Source: Cristatella mucedo
Taxonomy: Eukaryota; Bryozoa; Phylactolaemata; Cristatellidae
Length of the DNA: 35,528 nucleotides
Assembly: GCA_009760855.2 (NCBI GenBank)
Contig: WPIO01000058.1
Location: 2,656,501 to 2,692,028 of the forward strand
Reading direction: 5' to 3'
Below the pieces are notes generated by a model. It ran no database searches and was not told where the DNA came from. It saw nothing but the letters and a program-made list of their open reading frames with translations. How positions within the stretch are numbered: position 1 is the stretch's first letter; the number at the start of each line of letters is the position of its first letter. The position numbers and the translations under genes are program-made. This document shows, one piece after another, positions 8,985 to 29,676 of the stretch.

Positions 8985-10040
8985 GAGGACGAATAACGAC
9001 TGCTCGGAGTAGGCATGCGACCGCACGGCCTGTGGAAACAAGCCGGTTGCGTATGGCATCTGCGTTGCCGGGCCTAATATTTCTCCGTGGCTGCTGCCTC
9101 GTCGGGCCGATCGGCCTCGCAGTCCACCGGTCTATCGTACGCCACTACCACTGTCCGGGCGCCGCCGAGTCCTCAGGTGCCTCTCCGCGTCTCCGGCCTG
9201 CGGCTCGTCGCAGCCCACAGGCTCGTCGCAGGCCAATGCCTCGGTGCATATCATAGGCGCCAGGCAAGCTATGGCAGCCTGGATCGCTGTCGCCACGCGC
9301 TACACAGTGCTGTCCCGGAAAACCGGTGTCCGCCTGCAAACCTTCGGCGATGGCCGATTCTTCTGGTCTCTTCTGTCGGTGCCCTCTTTCAGACCAGCCT
9401 TTACTAACTCAGCGCTCAGCAGCTTCGCTTCACCAACCGGACTAGCCAGCTGTCACTAAAAGCCTCACGATGCAGGTGGCAATCATCCTAGATGGTTTTT
9501 GGCAGGTAAGAATGCACATAAAAGGTACCTCCTTCCCGGACCAGAGGCAGGTACTTCCAAACTGTAGGATTGACACCGCACAGCTCGAGCCTCCCCTTCG
9601 AGTCAAGCAGCCAAATTGCCAAGTAGTCGGCCTAAAGTTTCGCCCTTCCGCGTGGCCCGTCATAATAGCTCTTCCGTACGGTTTTTCGCTTTTCCGCTGC
9701 ATAAAAATGAAAAAAATCCCGGCTTTTTTATGCACGGCTTATGAGAAGCGAATCGTGATGCCACTGGAATGCTCTCACAATTTTCTAGGCGCTCGGCACT
9801 GTGAGCAGTGCTAGTAGGCTATACGTTATAGTAACTGCTACTGCAGGCTAAACGTTACAATCCGAAACTGTATCGTATTAATTAAATAACGCAACAAATT
9901 TGCTCTCGAATAATTCAAGCAACCCTACACTTGCTGCGTTTGACGGAAACTGAAACTAAATTACCTGAGGCTGAAGAATACTCGATGCTATTTTTCATTA
10001 GTAAAGGTCAAGAGAAAAATGACATGTTCTAATGACGTTC
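8985..10040. other. GC-rich unassigned sequence, possibly LTR-element interior
   Basis: It lies on the internal side of the polypurine tract at 8967-8979. Proline/arginine-rich open frames occur on both strands and none matches pol or gag. A small direct repeat, GGCTCGTCGCAG, occurs twice at 9201-9230. Confidence 0.3.
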
Positions 10041-10044
10041 ATAA

Positions 10045-10095
10045 TATATAGACAAACATATGTATGTGTATAGATGTTTATATACATATATATTT
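10045..10095. repeat. AT-rich tract
   Basis: Degenerate TATATG sequence adjoining the place where gene 1's homology to the ligase ends. Confidence 0.7.
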
Positions 10096-10104
10096 CGACT
10101 CAAG

Positions 10105-10294
10105 CCCTGCAACCCGCAAGTGATGGCTGTATCACACGATGGGTATGCGGCAGTGTGCGGCGCCGGGTAAAGCTAGCTGGCCGCTTCAGCTTGGACAAGT
10201 GCTTCGACGAGCCGGTCGACGGCGCCATTTGTGCTGAGCCCCCTCACCAGCCGCGTCCTTGCTCCCGTTGCCAGCGTCCACCGCTGCGTTCTCA
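10105..10294 (-). pseudogene. Decayed pre-RING/RING start of gene 1
   Basis: Past the stop at 10295, the minus strand still aligns with gene 2 just before its RING: the 14-base match GGCGCCATTTGTGC (plus strand) at 10221-10234 and 21911-21924, then GGACAAG and neighbouring sequence. Read in gene 2's frame it gives AQMAPSTG against AQMAPSIG. The match weakens at the first RING cysteine pair, where gene 2's CPICLD corresponds at best to QPSLA. An AT-rich tract follows at about 10045-10095, and no further RING or DTC sequence was found downstream. Confidence 0.6.
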
Positions 10295-10990
10295 CTAGCG
10301 CTGTGTCGTTCCGCCTGCTGGCTGGTTGGTTCCAGAGCTGCTGCGAGACGGTGCCGCCGACTTGTTGGTTCCTGACCAGCCGTACCCCCGTGGCCAGGTT
10401 CCGCCATCGCTTTCTCGCTGCGCGGAGCGCGTTGTCGTTCCGCCTTCTGGCTGGTTGGTTCCAGAGCTGCTGCGAGACGGTGCCGCCGACTTGTTGGTTC
10501 CTGACCAGCCGTACCCCCGTTGCCAGGTTCCGCCGTCGCTTTCTCGCTGCGGGGAGCGCGTTGTCGTTCCGCCTTCTGGCTGGTTGGTTCCAGAGCTGCT
10601 GCGAGACGGTGCCGCCGACTTGTTGGCTCCTGACCAGCGGTACCCCCGTTGCCAGGTTCCGCCGTCGCTTTCTCGCTGCGGGGAGCGCGTTGTCGTTCCG
10701 CCTTCTGGCTGGTTGGTTCCAGAGCTGCTGCGAGACGGTGCCGCCGACTTGTTGGCTCCTGACCAGCGGTACCCCCGTTGCCAGGTTCCGCCGTCGCTTT
10801 CTCGCTGCGGGGAGCGCGTTGTCGTTCCGCCTGCTGACCGCTTGGTTCCAGACGAGCCGTACCCCCGTTGCCAGCGTCCGCCGCTGCGTTCTGACTGCGG
10901 GGAGCGCGTTGTCGTTCCGCCTGCTGGCTGGTTGGTTCCAGAGCTGCTGCGAGAGGCTGCTGCTGACTGGTTGGTTCCAGAGCTGCTGGG
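10231..10990 (-). repeat. 129-bp minisatellite encoding the gene 1 tail
   Basis: Full units begin at 10321, 10450, 10579 and 10708 (period exactly 129 bp, a multiple of three). A 90-bp unit lies at 10837-10926, lacking 39 bp (13 codons). Partial units flank at 10231-10320 and from 10927. Internal units differ at only a few positions. The array has no stop codon in at least three frames over both strands, so long antisense open frames appear on the plus strand; these are by-products. All length changes seen keep the sense frame. Confidence 0.92.
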
Positions 10991-11190
10991 TGACAGTGCT
11001 GCCAAAGCTTCAGAGTCGATCGCAGCGAAAAAGTCGGCTAATGCTTTTTTAATGCCGTCGCAAGTAAACTCGTCGATATTCACCAGATGAATCGCTTTCA
11101 ATAGTGGAATTTCCCGGTATGTTGCCACGAAGCGAGAGATGCCTTTGAGATAGGCCGCCGTGCAGACGTCCAGTGGCACGCCGTAATTGC
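10295..11190 (-). CDS. Gene 1 exon 2: macro C-terminus and 43-residue repeats
   Basis: 896 nt after acceptor TCCACAG. It begins G-NYGVPLDVCTAAYLKGI, completing the macro domain (gene 2 has IFGVP here), then KAIHLVNIDEFTCDGIKKAL. Ser-rich spacers containing SSSGTNQ lead into the repeat, with elements SGTNQPEGGTTTRSPQ, GGTWQRGYRWSGANK and SAAPSRSS. The tail is basic, with regularly spaced Trp and Arg and no hydrophobic core, so it is probably disordered. The stop TAG (10297-10295) arises where GGTTTR has become GGTTQR-stop. Confidence 0.78.
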
Positions 11191-12281
11191 CTGTGGATTT
11201 AAAACGTCAAGCTGGCAGCGTAAAGCTCGGTGTAAATCTTAAGACGAGCATGCAAAAGCACGCAAGTTGACACTCGAGGCTTTCAGGAAAACCTATTCGT
11301 TTTTAGACCGATTCGGAGAGCTCATCTTTAGTCTTGGGAACATTTCTTTCGTCGATCGCGAGCTCAGAACCAGAGTTTCAAGTTTTAGCCTGGGCTCGTT
11401 TTCATGTCATCGGGACGCAACCGCAAATGAGCATATTACTTTCACCAAATCCCAAAACAAGCAGCTCGCAACAAGGGGTCAGTAGGAAAACCTAGTTTGC
11501 ATAGCAAGTGCCGCATGCGAGACAATTAAGAAGCCACTCACCTGAGCTGATAGCAGGAATCGCTACCGTTTTGCATCCTTTTTCATCAGCTTCTATAAGA
11601 CAGTTAAAAATGGTCTTTGCTAGCTTAGCTGCACAGTCGTCGTCGTCAGAGCTTTGATCCCGCCGTGGACCGACACAGTTTAAGACTAAATTTATTCCTC
11701 TCTGCTTAAGCTGCCCAGTGGCAGGCAACGCCACGACATCCCCAGTTCGCAAGGCTCCGTTTGTGTTGACGTGCGCATCGCACAGCTGTTGGAATTGGGC
11801 TCCTCCAGCTGTAGCAATTGCAAGAGCTGCGCCGGCCCCGTTGGTTAGATGTCGAGTTGCCGGATTCACTATGGCATCGACACGTAGCTTAGTCAAATCA
11901 CCCTGATACGCGACGATGTTCACCCCGGACAGTTGGTACGATTTCCCATTGGCCGTTTGCCTATGCCTGTTGTCACTGGTTCCTGGGAGAAGTTCCTTGA
12001 GTTTATCCACCAGTTTAATGAGCTCTGTGGCCGCGGCAGCTTTCAACTTAAGCGAAGGATTCTCCACCGCTACTAACACTTTACTCTCGGGGTGCAGCAG
12101 AACTTCTTTCAGACTGGGATAGCGTTTCTTATCATCCCTTATCACGAACTCGTAAGCGTCTTTAGAGATTGTGAAGGTGGATTGATTTTCTAGTGAAGAG
12201 CTTTCAGCCAAGCCTCCCATTTTGTACCAATATCTTTCCTGAGAAGGGATCGTTGCCATGATGCTGCCAAGAATGATCCCA
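10295..12281 (-). CDS. Gene 1: macro-domain paralogue of gene 2 with a 43-residue tandem-repeat tail and no RING/DTC
   Basis: Spliced model join(12281-11542, 11190-10295), 544 visible residues. It has a KH-like segment (about 35-97), a macro domain (about 118-305) and a Ser/Gly/Arg/Trp-rich repeat tail. The intron is TCAG|GTGAGT...TCCACAG|GC (351 bp). It interrupts the same glycine of AISSG, in the same phase, as the intron in gene 2, and the first visible exon opens in the same phase as gene 2's, so the two genes share ancestry. The ADP-ribose-binding blocks are intact, so the fold is probably functional. The TAG at 10297-10295 ends the frame inside a degenerate repeat copy. DNA beyond the stop still resembles gene 2's pre-RING region, so the protein is truncated relative to a ligase ancestor. 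An in-frame ATG at 12319 lies just upstream of the acceptor; a start there without splicing is possible but less likely given the shared phase. Confidence 0.8.
11542..12281 (-). CDS. Gene 1 exon 1: KH-like segment and first part of macro domain
   Basis: 740 nt opening after GTGCTTGCAG. Residues 35-97 (FTISKDAYEFVIRDDKKRYP, then VLVAVENPSLKLKAAAATEL) are the KH-like segment. The macro core has YQGDLTKLRVDAIVNPAT, LTNGAGAALAIATAGG, VLNCVGP and IPAISSG. Compared with gene 2, NPAN is NPAT and the acidic insert after VGP is DQSSDDDD. The donor at 11541-11540 is a consensus CAG|GTGAGT. Reading through the donor adds only about 16 unrelated residues before a stop, which supports splicing. Confidence 0.83.
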
Positions 12282-14172
12282 CTGCAAGCACACACGGCTG
12301 CAATAGATGAACAGTGCATGAGTTCCAATGAAACACAAAGAGAACCAAATAATTAGTAACAGTTCCGCTAGCAATGAATACGTTCGGTATCTCAAGCTTG
12401 AAAAGGAAAAGTCAACTTATCAAACATGTACAGCAGCACCATTCAGGATGATTCACATATGAAGAGCAAACGATCCTATGATCTTTTGATCTTGGCGATT
12501 CCCTTATTCTCTAGAAAGTTAACCGTAAACCACTGATGGAACTTTGGAAAATCCTCCAAACATACACGTAAACACACATGTAAATATATGCACACTAAAT
12601 TATTATAATATATATTGTAGACTATTATATTGTATTATATATGTATATTGTTGCCCATATTCAATTTTACATCTAAATTGAAGAAAGGTAAATACTTAGG
12701 TGTATGTAAATATTAGCGTAATAAATGGGGTGTCTTTATGAAGTATTTATGGCTGGCAGCTAACATCAAGCACTGAAATTGACCTCGTGTAATTAAATCA
12801 AAACTTGAACTAAACCAAATAAAGCTCCTGCCAAGCCTAATTTGCGACGATCCGAAGACTTCGTCCATGACTACTTCCTTGCATTGGGCCTTGCCTCCTT
12901 AAGCTACGCTCTAGCGGCTACAAATGCCTGAGAAAAATTAAACGTTGGTTACGCCTTTCTCTATCTGGGTCGCCATGACAAACCGCGGGCCAATATCACT
13001 TTCCGCATAGTAATCCGAACTTGTAACGGTGGGCCGTGGCCTAGGGCTACGATGCCTCCACTTCACGCAGCGGGCACTCCTTCATTGCCAACTGCAAGCA
13101 GTGGTAGACGTTTTGACTAATCCCCCACAGTAAAAAAGCGCTTTAAAAGAAGCCGACATTTACTCCTTTACTTAAGGCCAATATGTGCCTGTAGCCCCAA
13201 CCACTGCAACGCGAACAGACCTGACGACCGTTAAATAACAATTGGCGTGGACCGATCGCCCGAAATACGGTGAGCAGCATTGTTACGAACGCCGCTATAT
13301 CAATCGTGCACATAATTGCCTGCATTGTTTAATTTGAAAGACGAGCTACTCCAGCCAGACTGGTTGGAAGCGTGGCCTATCACCAGGTTGGTTTAGTTTT
13401 AGTGCACGCAATAATACCTAGGAAAAACTCGCTGAAAACTAAATACTAGCGCTGTCGTTGAAAAGTGAGCAAGAGGGCACAGCAGCTTTAGAGGCATTAA
13501 CTCTGGCAGCAAAGGCTCACGACCGGCAGCCGCGGCATTTCTGACTGCCAGCCAGCTGCTCGGAATAGCGGATGAAGGGATCTGCATCGGTTGTCCTATT
13601 AATCCCTCGACTCGGAATTGGTCGGATAATTTCGTGTCTGTTCTCTCCTCTCGGCATTCAGAGCCGTGCGTGGGAACTCATCGGCTGCCGCTCAAGGGCG
13701 ATAATTCTGTACCGAAACGGTCCTCGGCGTCAAGCGGAGACCCTTGAAAGTTACTTTTGGCGTGCCTTTCTTTTGTCTGGTCAAATTCTCAAAGGCCAAG
13801 GCCTCACTCGACTCTCTTAATGTGAAGGTTCCCCCTCACTTCACTCGAGCATCGCGTCCGTCTGGCGAGAATCTGTAGGACACAGCTCCATTGGATGGTT
13901 ATCGTAATCCAACCAGAGAGTCCTTCAAACTGTATTTGAAGCCATAATTTCCGAATAAGTCATCAAAGATTAATCAGTTAGAAAGGCCACATGGAAAACG
14001 ACACGTCAGCACGAAGCGATAAACTAATGCTTCAGCCGAGCCGAACGCTGCCACATAAAGCTCAATAAAGCTATAAAAAAAACTCAAGCGGGAAGTTACC
14101 AGTTTAACAGAAAAGCGATTTGTTGCCAGTAATTCGTAATTGGTCGAGGGCGGGAATTTCTCTTTCTGTGTA

Positions 14173-14257
<85 letters not shown>

Positions 14258-15374
14258 TTGCATGTCATTTCGATTGGTCATTGGCTATTATCAGCAAACG
14301 ACAACATTATCGTGACGTCATAATGCATGCGAAAACTGGGGGGGGGGGGTGGCGTATTAACTCGGCTTCCATTCTTCGTTCTGCTTGACTCAGTCCGTAC
14401 AATAAGCGGCCCACCACTAGTCGTCAGCGAGCCCGCGAGTTCCTCATTATTTGCCACTGCTGGAGCCATGCTGACAGAGCCAGTTTAGAAGTCTGGCCTT
14501 TCTGATTGTACTACAGCACTTCTATGGTGGGGTTATATTAAGTAAGGTGGTTATCTCGTCAATCCTAACGAGAGCTTGCTGCCGTCCGCGTGCGAATGCC
14601 AGCATTACATGTGTGCTTTATTGAGACGAGCGAGTAAAGCCTGGTTAAGTCGAGAGTCTGGCTTCCTACCAACTCGGAGATGTACTACTGTTTTCCGGTT
14701 TGTGGGAGGCTTAGACGGCAGTCTTGCTCCAAGTCTGTCTTCTAACTCGCTCCGCCCTCTGAGCGTTCGTGGGGTAGCAGCGGCGTTTCTCTGCAGCCAG
14801 GTTTCACTGACGCAATTACCGGTAGAATTGAACCTTTCCACTAAAGCCTAGATCGCTCGCCGCCTCAAATCTGTATCTCACACAGAACTCAGTGTTTCCA
14901 ATAAACAAGGACCCGCCAGGAACGCATCCATGATTTCAGCTCTCAAGTCGTCTGCAATTCCCTGCTAAGCGACGCCGTAGTCGTGACCTGAATGGCGTCT
15001 ATGGTTGGTCACTTGCTAAGTCTTGGCTGAAACGCAGAATTGGTTAGGCCGCTGAGTGATCGCACACTCTTCCTCAAGGACTGGACGGCCCCCACTATAT
15101 TAGTGACGTATACATCTAAGACTCGAGTTGGTAATAGGCAAGACTTACCGTATAAACTAGGCTTAAGAGATGCTGGAATGCAGGGAAGAATATAAAGTAC
15201 AACTTTTCGTCCTATTCATATAAAGGAAAACACATGTTGCACTTTGAAATTGAATCGGAAGGAGGGAGAGCACAAATTGCAAAAAGAAGTGGACCTAAAA
15301 TCCCCGGGGCATGCGACACATTTTTAAAGGCCTAACCGGACGATATTCGGCCACTGACATGTACTACCACTGAA
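12282..15374. other. Upstream region of gene 1, no exon identified
   Basis: The first visible exon of gene 1 begins with a split codon, so at least one more 5' exon should lie here or beyond. I found no convincing ATG exon with a matching donor. The stretch holds an AT tract (12585-12660), a (TA)n microsatellite (14170-14262), a G11 run (about 14339-14349) and otherwise unrecognised sequence. Confidence 0.5.
14170..14262. repeat. (TA)n microsatellite
   Basis: About 90 bp of TA with a TGTGTG interruption; open frames through it are artefacts. Confidence 0.95.
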
Positions 15375-15603
15375 GAATTCTCCTATTAAGACGGTCCTTA
15401 CACTGTTGCGTCACAGTACTCGTGATGCCTAGATGAGACAAAAGAGGTTCTAAACGAATTTTGGTGATTTTCGGTATCACAAACTGCCGAGAGATCCAAA
15501 AGAACGTGCAGCGAGACTACGTAGGTCTGCACTCCTGAGATGGCTAATAAACACCCGAAGCAGCACTGTCTCAGCAGTTTGTTTTTGTACCAGCTGACTA
15601 GTT

Positions 15604-18345
<2,742 letters not shown>

Positions 18346-19318
18346 ATTTCTAAAACTAAACGATGATAAAACTAACTTACTAGTTATGGGCAAACCTAGT
18401 GTTATTCAGAAATTGGAAAGGCTGACTTTCAAAATTGGCTCTGCCAGCATATCTCCTGTTGAATCAGCTCGAAATCTAGGTGTCATATTCCAAAGCGACC
18501 TCTCGTTAGACGACCACATCAGCTCCACAGTCAAATCAGCCTATTTTCAGCTTCATAACATTGCTAAAATTAGGGCTTGTTTAGATAAGGATACCACGTC
18601 CAAGTTGGTCCATGCATTCGTGACATCTCGTCTCGACTTCTGCAACTCACTGCTTACTGGCCTACCAGCATGTGCGATCAGGCGATTGCAGCTGGTGCAA
18701 AACTCTGCAGCTAGGCTTGTCTGCCGTGAGCGTCGCAGTTGCCACATTACTCCACTTCTCGCCGACCTGCACTGGTTACCAGTCAAGCAACGGATTGACT
18801 TCAAGGTTTTGTCGCTCACTTTTAGGTCTCTTCATTCTATGGCTCCAGCCTATCTTTCAGAGATACTACCCCATCAGGCAAAGCATCGTACCACTCGCTT
18901 TTCGGAATCCAACAGTCTAGAAATACCTCGTACAAACCTTAAATCCTTTGGAGACCGTGCATTTAGCTCGTATGCTCCCACAGCCTGGAACTCCCTCCCG
19001 ACCTGCATCAGAACATCCCCTGACCTGACCACATTTAAAAGAAACTTAAAAACATTCCTATTTAGGACAGCATTTAGTGGGTCCTTGTGATTCGTCCTCG
19101 ATGTGCTTATGCGTGCTGACACTGTTCATGCTGCCACTAACCACATTTGCATGCTGACCCAGTGCATGTAACCCCTAACCATGTTGTTTTTCAAGCATGA
19201 TTTTACTTACTATTCTATTGCGTATCACTTTGCAGCAAATGTAAAGCGCCTAGAAAGAGATTAAGTTCTCTGAGGGCGCTTTATCAAGTGCAATATTATT
19301 ATTATTATTATTATTAAT
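18346..19318 (+). mobile_element. Young LINE-A copy, 5' truncated
   Basis: An open frame (within 18248-19090) encodes the C-terminal part of a CR1/L2-type reverse transcriptase: LKLNDDKTNLLVMGKPS, SARNLGVIFQSDLSLDDHI, SRLDFCNSLLTGLP, SAARLVCRERR, FGDRAFSSYAPTAWNSLP. The 3' end has the nested hairpin AAAGCGCC...GGGCGCTTT at 19247-19286, then about ten ATT units. It is very similar to the inverted copy at 28443-29676. Confidence 0.9.
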
Positions 19319-19574
19319 TGTAGGAAAACTCCTAGAACTAACCAATACTTTTGGAAATCCTCTCCAGTTCTATTTCTCCACCACCTTAACTAGGTAGCAC
19401 ATTAGTAAATAAATAACCACTAACAGCACGATCGAACCATTCACAGGGCACTTACAGTCAAAGAAATTATAGGCCATTTATAGCAAAAAAAGAAAACAAA
19501 TGTATTCATGCACTTTAAAATTCATTATAAGTGAAGAAATAACCAAAGGTTAACGAAATTTCATAACAACAATA

Positions 19575-19740
19575 ACTATAAATTTGTTACAGTGCCCACA
19601 GAGAACTTAATCTCTTTCTAGGCACTTTATGTGGGCTGCAAAAAAGAACGACAAGCATGCAATAGCGTACAAAAAGACAGCCCGTTAGAAACATGCCGTG
19701 AAGCCTGCACTGCAAGCATATAAAGTAGGAACAGAAAAGA
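19575..19740 (-). mobile_element. LINE-A 3' tail fragment
   Basis: The plus strand reads AGTGCCCACAGAGAACTTAA followed by TCTCTTTCTAGGCACTTTA, the reverse complement of the LINE-A hairpin, with decayed 3'-UTR beyond. Confidence 0.7.
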
Positions 19741-20349
19741 CAAGTTCATTGGGCTAATTCCTAACTTATGGTGCAAACAAGCTGAAGGCCCAGTCATCAA
19801 AAGATTTAAATTTGGTGGTAGGGACGAATATATGACTGGCAGCCGAGGCGAGGGTGGTTGCAGAGCTCAGTGGATGAGCAATGAGATCGGATCGGTAATA
19901 ATCTATTCATGCCATATACTAGGTTTACTTTAGTCACTAAATCAAGTCACAAGCTGAAACATGCACTATTAATTTTTCCAATTGAACATTGAAATGCAAG
20001 AGCTTCACTGGATTATGAACTTGGTGTTCTTTTTCAAAGAGTGGCCATACCATTCTAGCAGCATTAGGCTCTTCCCAGCTTCTGATTGGACCAGCTGAGT
20101 TGACATATTGGAAAGCTGCCCGAGTGAGCATGACCAACCCGAAGTTGTGCTGTGCCAGCCATTGGTAAGTGATACACATGCATTCATGGAATCTCCCGGC
20201 GATTCGTCTTCACGGGGCTGGAGTTTCTACGGCCATCGTGGGTCGGGGAGTTTTCACAAAAATGAATTGGGAACAAAAAGGAGCAAAGTTAGCAGAATGT
20301 AATCGTCTGACATCCCTTCTTACTACCAATCCGGCAAGCTATGGTAGTT
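19741..20349. other. Unassigned sequence downstream of gene 2
   Basis: An 80-codon minus-strand frame (20179-19937) has ordinary protein-like composition (SWEEPNAARMVWPLFEKEHQ) but no recognised family and no clear splice link to gene 2. Confidence 0.3.
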
Positions 20350-20700
20350 AGCTATGCCCTAACCAGCCTCAAAATCCTTTGCAGAGACCATGTGTTAAGT
20401 TCCTACATGCCTACAGCCAAGCCCTCTTTAAGCACCTGCCGTCACGACATCAACTGACAAGACGAAATTTAGACGATACTTAAAGCCCACCTTTTCTCAC
20501 AGCATTCACTTTTTCCATGATGATGTTATATAAAATGCTTTATTATCATTAATCATGCCTATATTCTATCTCGAGTTAAGCATGCTGCACTTGTGCATGT
20601 CATATTTTCACTCATCACATAATTGGCTTCTTTTCAAGATTTTGTCAACGGCATAGAAATAAATTTAGTTCTCTTAGGGTGCTATAAAGTAAATTAGTAC
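20350..20700 (+). mobile_element. Old LINE-A 3' end
   Basis: A decayed version of the C-terminal LKSFGDRAF...FKRNLKTHLF segment (20360-20510), followed by a degenerate hairpin tail (ATAGAAATAAATTTAGTTCT, then CTTAGGGTGCTATAAAG) at about 20652-20688. Confidence 0.65.
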
Positions 20701-21058
20701 AATTATTACAACTAATATTATTCTAACACTATTAATGCCTCTACTGTTTACAGCCCCTGATAGGTATTCCGGCAACCCGGCATCCAAGACACCCACTAGT
20801 CCTCATATAAGGGAATAATCAAACCTCCTAAACGGCAGCTTGAATGTAGGTAAACGTATAGCTGCACAGAATCTAGTAGATGCGCTTGTGTCTGCATCAC
20901 TCACGGACACTGTGCACATGCACACAAGCATTAATTAGTATTCGATGGAAGTCTTGAATGCCAGCATACCACATGCCGGCAGCTATGAGTGCCACATCCA
21001 CATCAGAGGTGCCTTATGCAAGGCATCTATCAGGGCTATCAAGGCAAACAAAAATAAT
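20701..21058. other. 3' flank of gene 2
   Basis: Presumed 3'-UTR/flank of gene 2 on the minus strand. No polyadenylation hexamer was seen close to the stop. Confidence 0.4.
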
Positions 21059-28358
<7,300 letters not shown>

Positions 28359-28442
28359 CTGTAATAAGATCCACCACATACGACAGCAACTGATGGCAAG
28401 CAAAAGAGTCCAAGCAAAACAGGAAAATTATATTTTAACTGA

Positions 28443-29676
28443 GAGTAATAATAATAATATTAATAATAATTCACTTGATAAAGTGCCCTCAGAGAACTTA
28501 ATCTCTCTCAAGGCGCTTTACATTTGCTGTAAAGTGAAATGTAATTGAATGATAAGTAAAGTCATGCTTGAAAAACAAACGAAATGAATAATACGGTTAG
28601 GGGTGACATGCACAGGGTCAGCATGCAAATGTGGTTAGTGGCAGCATGCACAGTGTCAGCACGCATAAGCACATCAAGGACGAATCACAGGGACACACTA
28701 AATGCTGTCCTAAATAGGTGTGTTTTTAGGTTCCTTTTAAATGTGGTCAGGTCAGGGGATGTTCTGACGCAGGTCGGGAGGGAGTTCCAGGCTTTGGGAG
28801 CATACGAACTAAATGCACGGTCTCCAAAGGATTTGAGGTTTGTATGAGGTATTTGTAGACTGTTGGATTCCGAAAAGCGGGTGGTACGATGCTTGGCCTG
28901 ATGGGATAGTATATCTGAGAGATAGGCTGGAGCCATAGAATGAAGGGACCTAAAAGTGAGCGACAAAACCTTGAAGTCAATCCGTTGCTAGACTGGTAGC
29001 CAGTGCAGGTCGGCGAGAAGTGGAGTAATGTGGCAACTGCGACGCTCACGGCAGACAAGTCTAGCTGCCGAGTTTTGCACCAGCTGCAATCGCCTGATCG
29101 CACATGCTGGTAGGCCAGTAAGCAGTGAGTTGCAGAAGTCGAGACGAGATGTCACGAATGCATGGACCAACTTGGACGTGGTATCTTTATCTAAACAAGC
29201 CCGAATTTTAGCAATGTTATGAAGCTGAAAATAGGCGGATTTGACTGTGGAGCTGATATGGTCGTCTAACGAGAGGTCGCTTTGGAATATGACACCTAGA
29301 TTTCGAGCTGATTCAACAGGAGATATGCTGGCAGAGCCAATTTTGAGACTCAGCCTTTCCAATCTCTGGATCACACTGGGTTTGCCCATAACTAGTAAGT
29401 TAGTTCTATCATCGTTAAGTTTTAGAAAATTTGCTGCCATCCATGTGCGGATGTCATCAATACATGCAGCTAGTGAGTTTAGAGAATTTGAGGTGCTCGA
29501 AGGCTGGGAGGGATCAAAGCAAAGGTACAACTGAGTGTCATCCACATAGAAGTGAAAGCCTAGATTGTGACTGGCAATCACATCAGCAAGAGGCAGAGTA
29601 TAAACCGCGAAAAGAACCGGACCTAGCACGGAGCCCTGAGGTACTCCATATTTCAGAGAGTAACCACTCCACAATG
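28443..29676 (-). mobile_element. Young LINE-A copy, inverted relative to 18346-19318
   Basis: The minus-strand frame 29674-28988 has SLKYGVPQGSVLGPVLFAVY (motif B) and FYVDDTQLYLCF (catalytic YVDD), then the same C-terminal domain as the 18.3-kb copy. One nonsense change (AAG to TAG, just after HWLPV) splits it; the same frame continues to 28685. The 3' hairpin is at about 28484-28522 and the ATT-rich tail at 28443-28472, 85 bp upstream of gene 2 exon A. It lies in the intron upstream of that exon. Confidence 0.92.

Noticed and set aside
9470-9814. Plus frame ending MPLECSHNFLGARHCEQC, resembling part of a RING
   Set aside because: Only half of a RING-like pattern is present, with no upstream cysteines and on the opposite strand to gene 1; most likely chance.
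10231-11090. Plus-strand open frames of 273 and 254 codons
   Set aside because: They are antisense readings of the 129-bp repeat in gene 1; the minus frame continues a recognisable macro domain across a proper splice junction.
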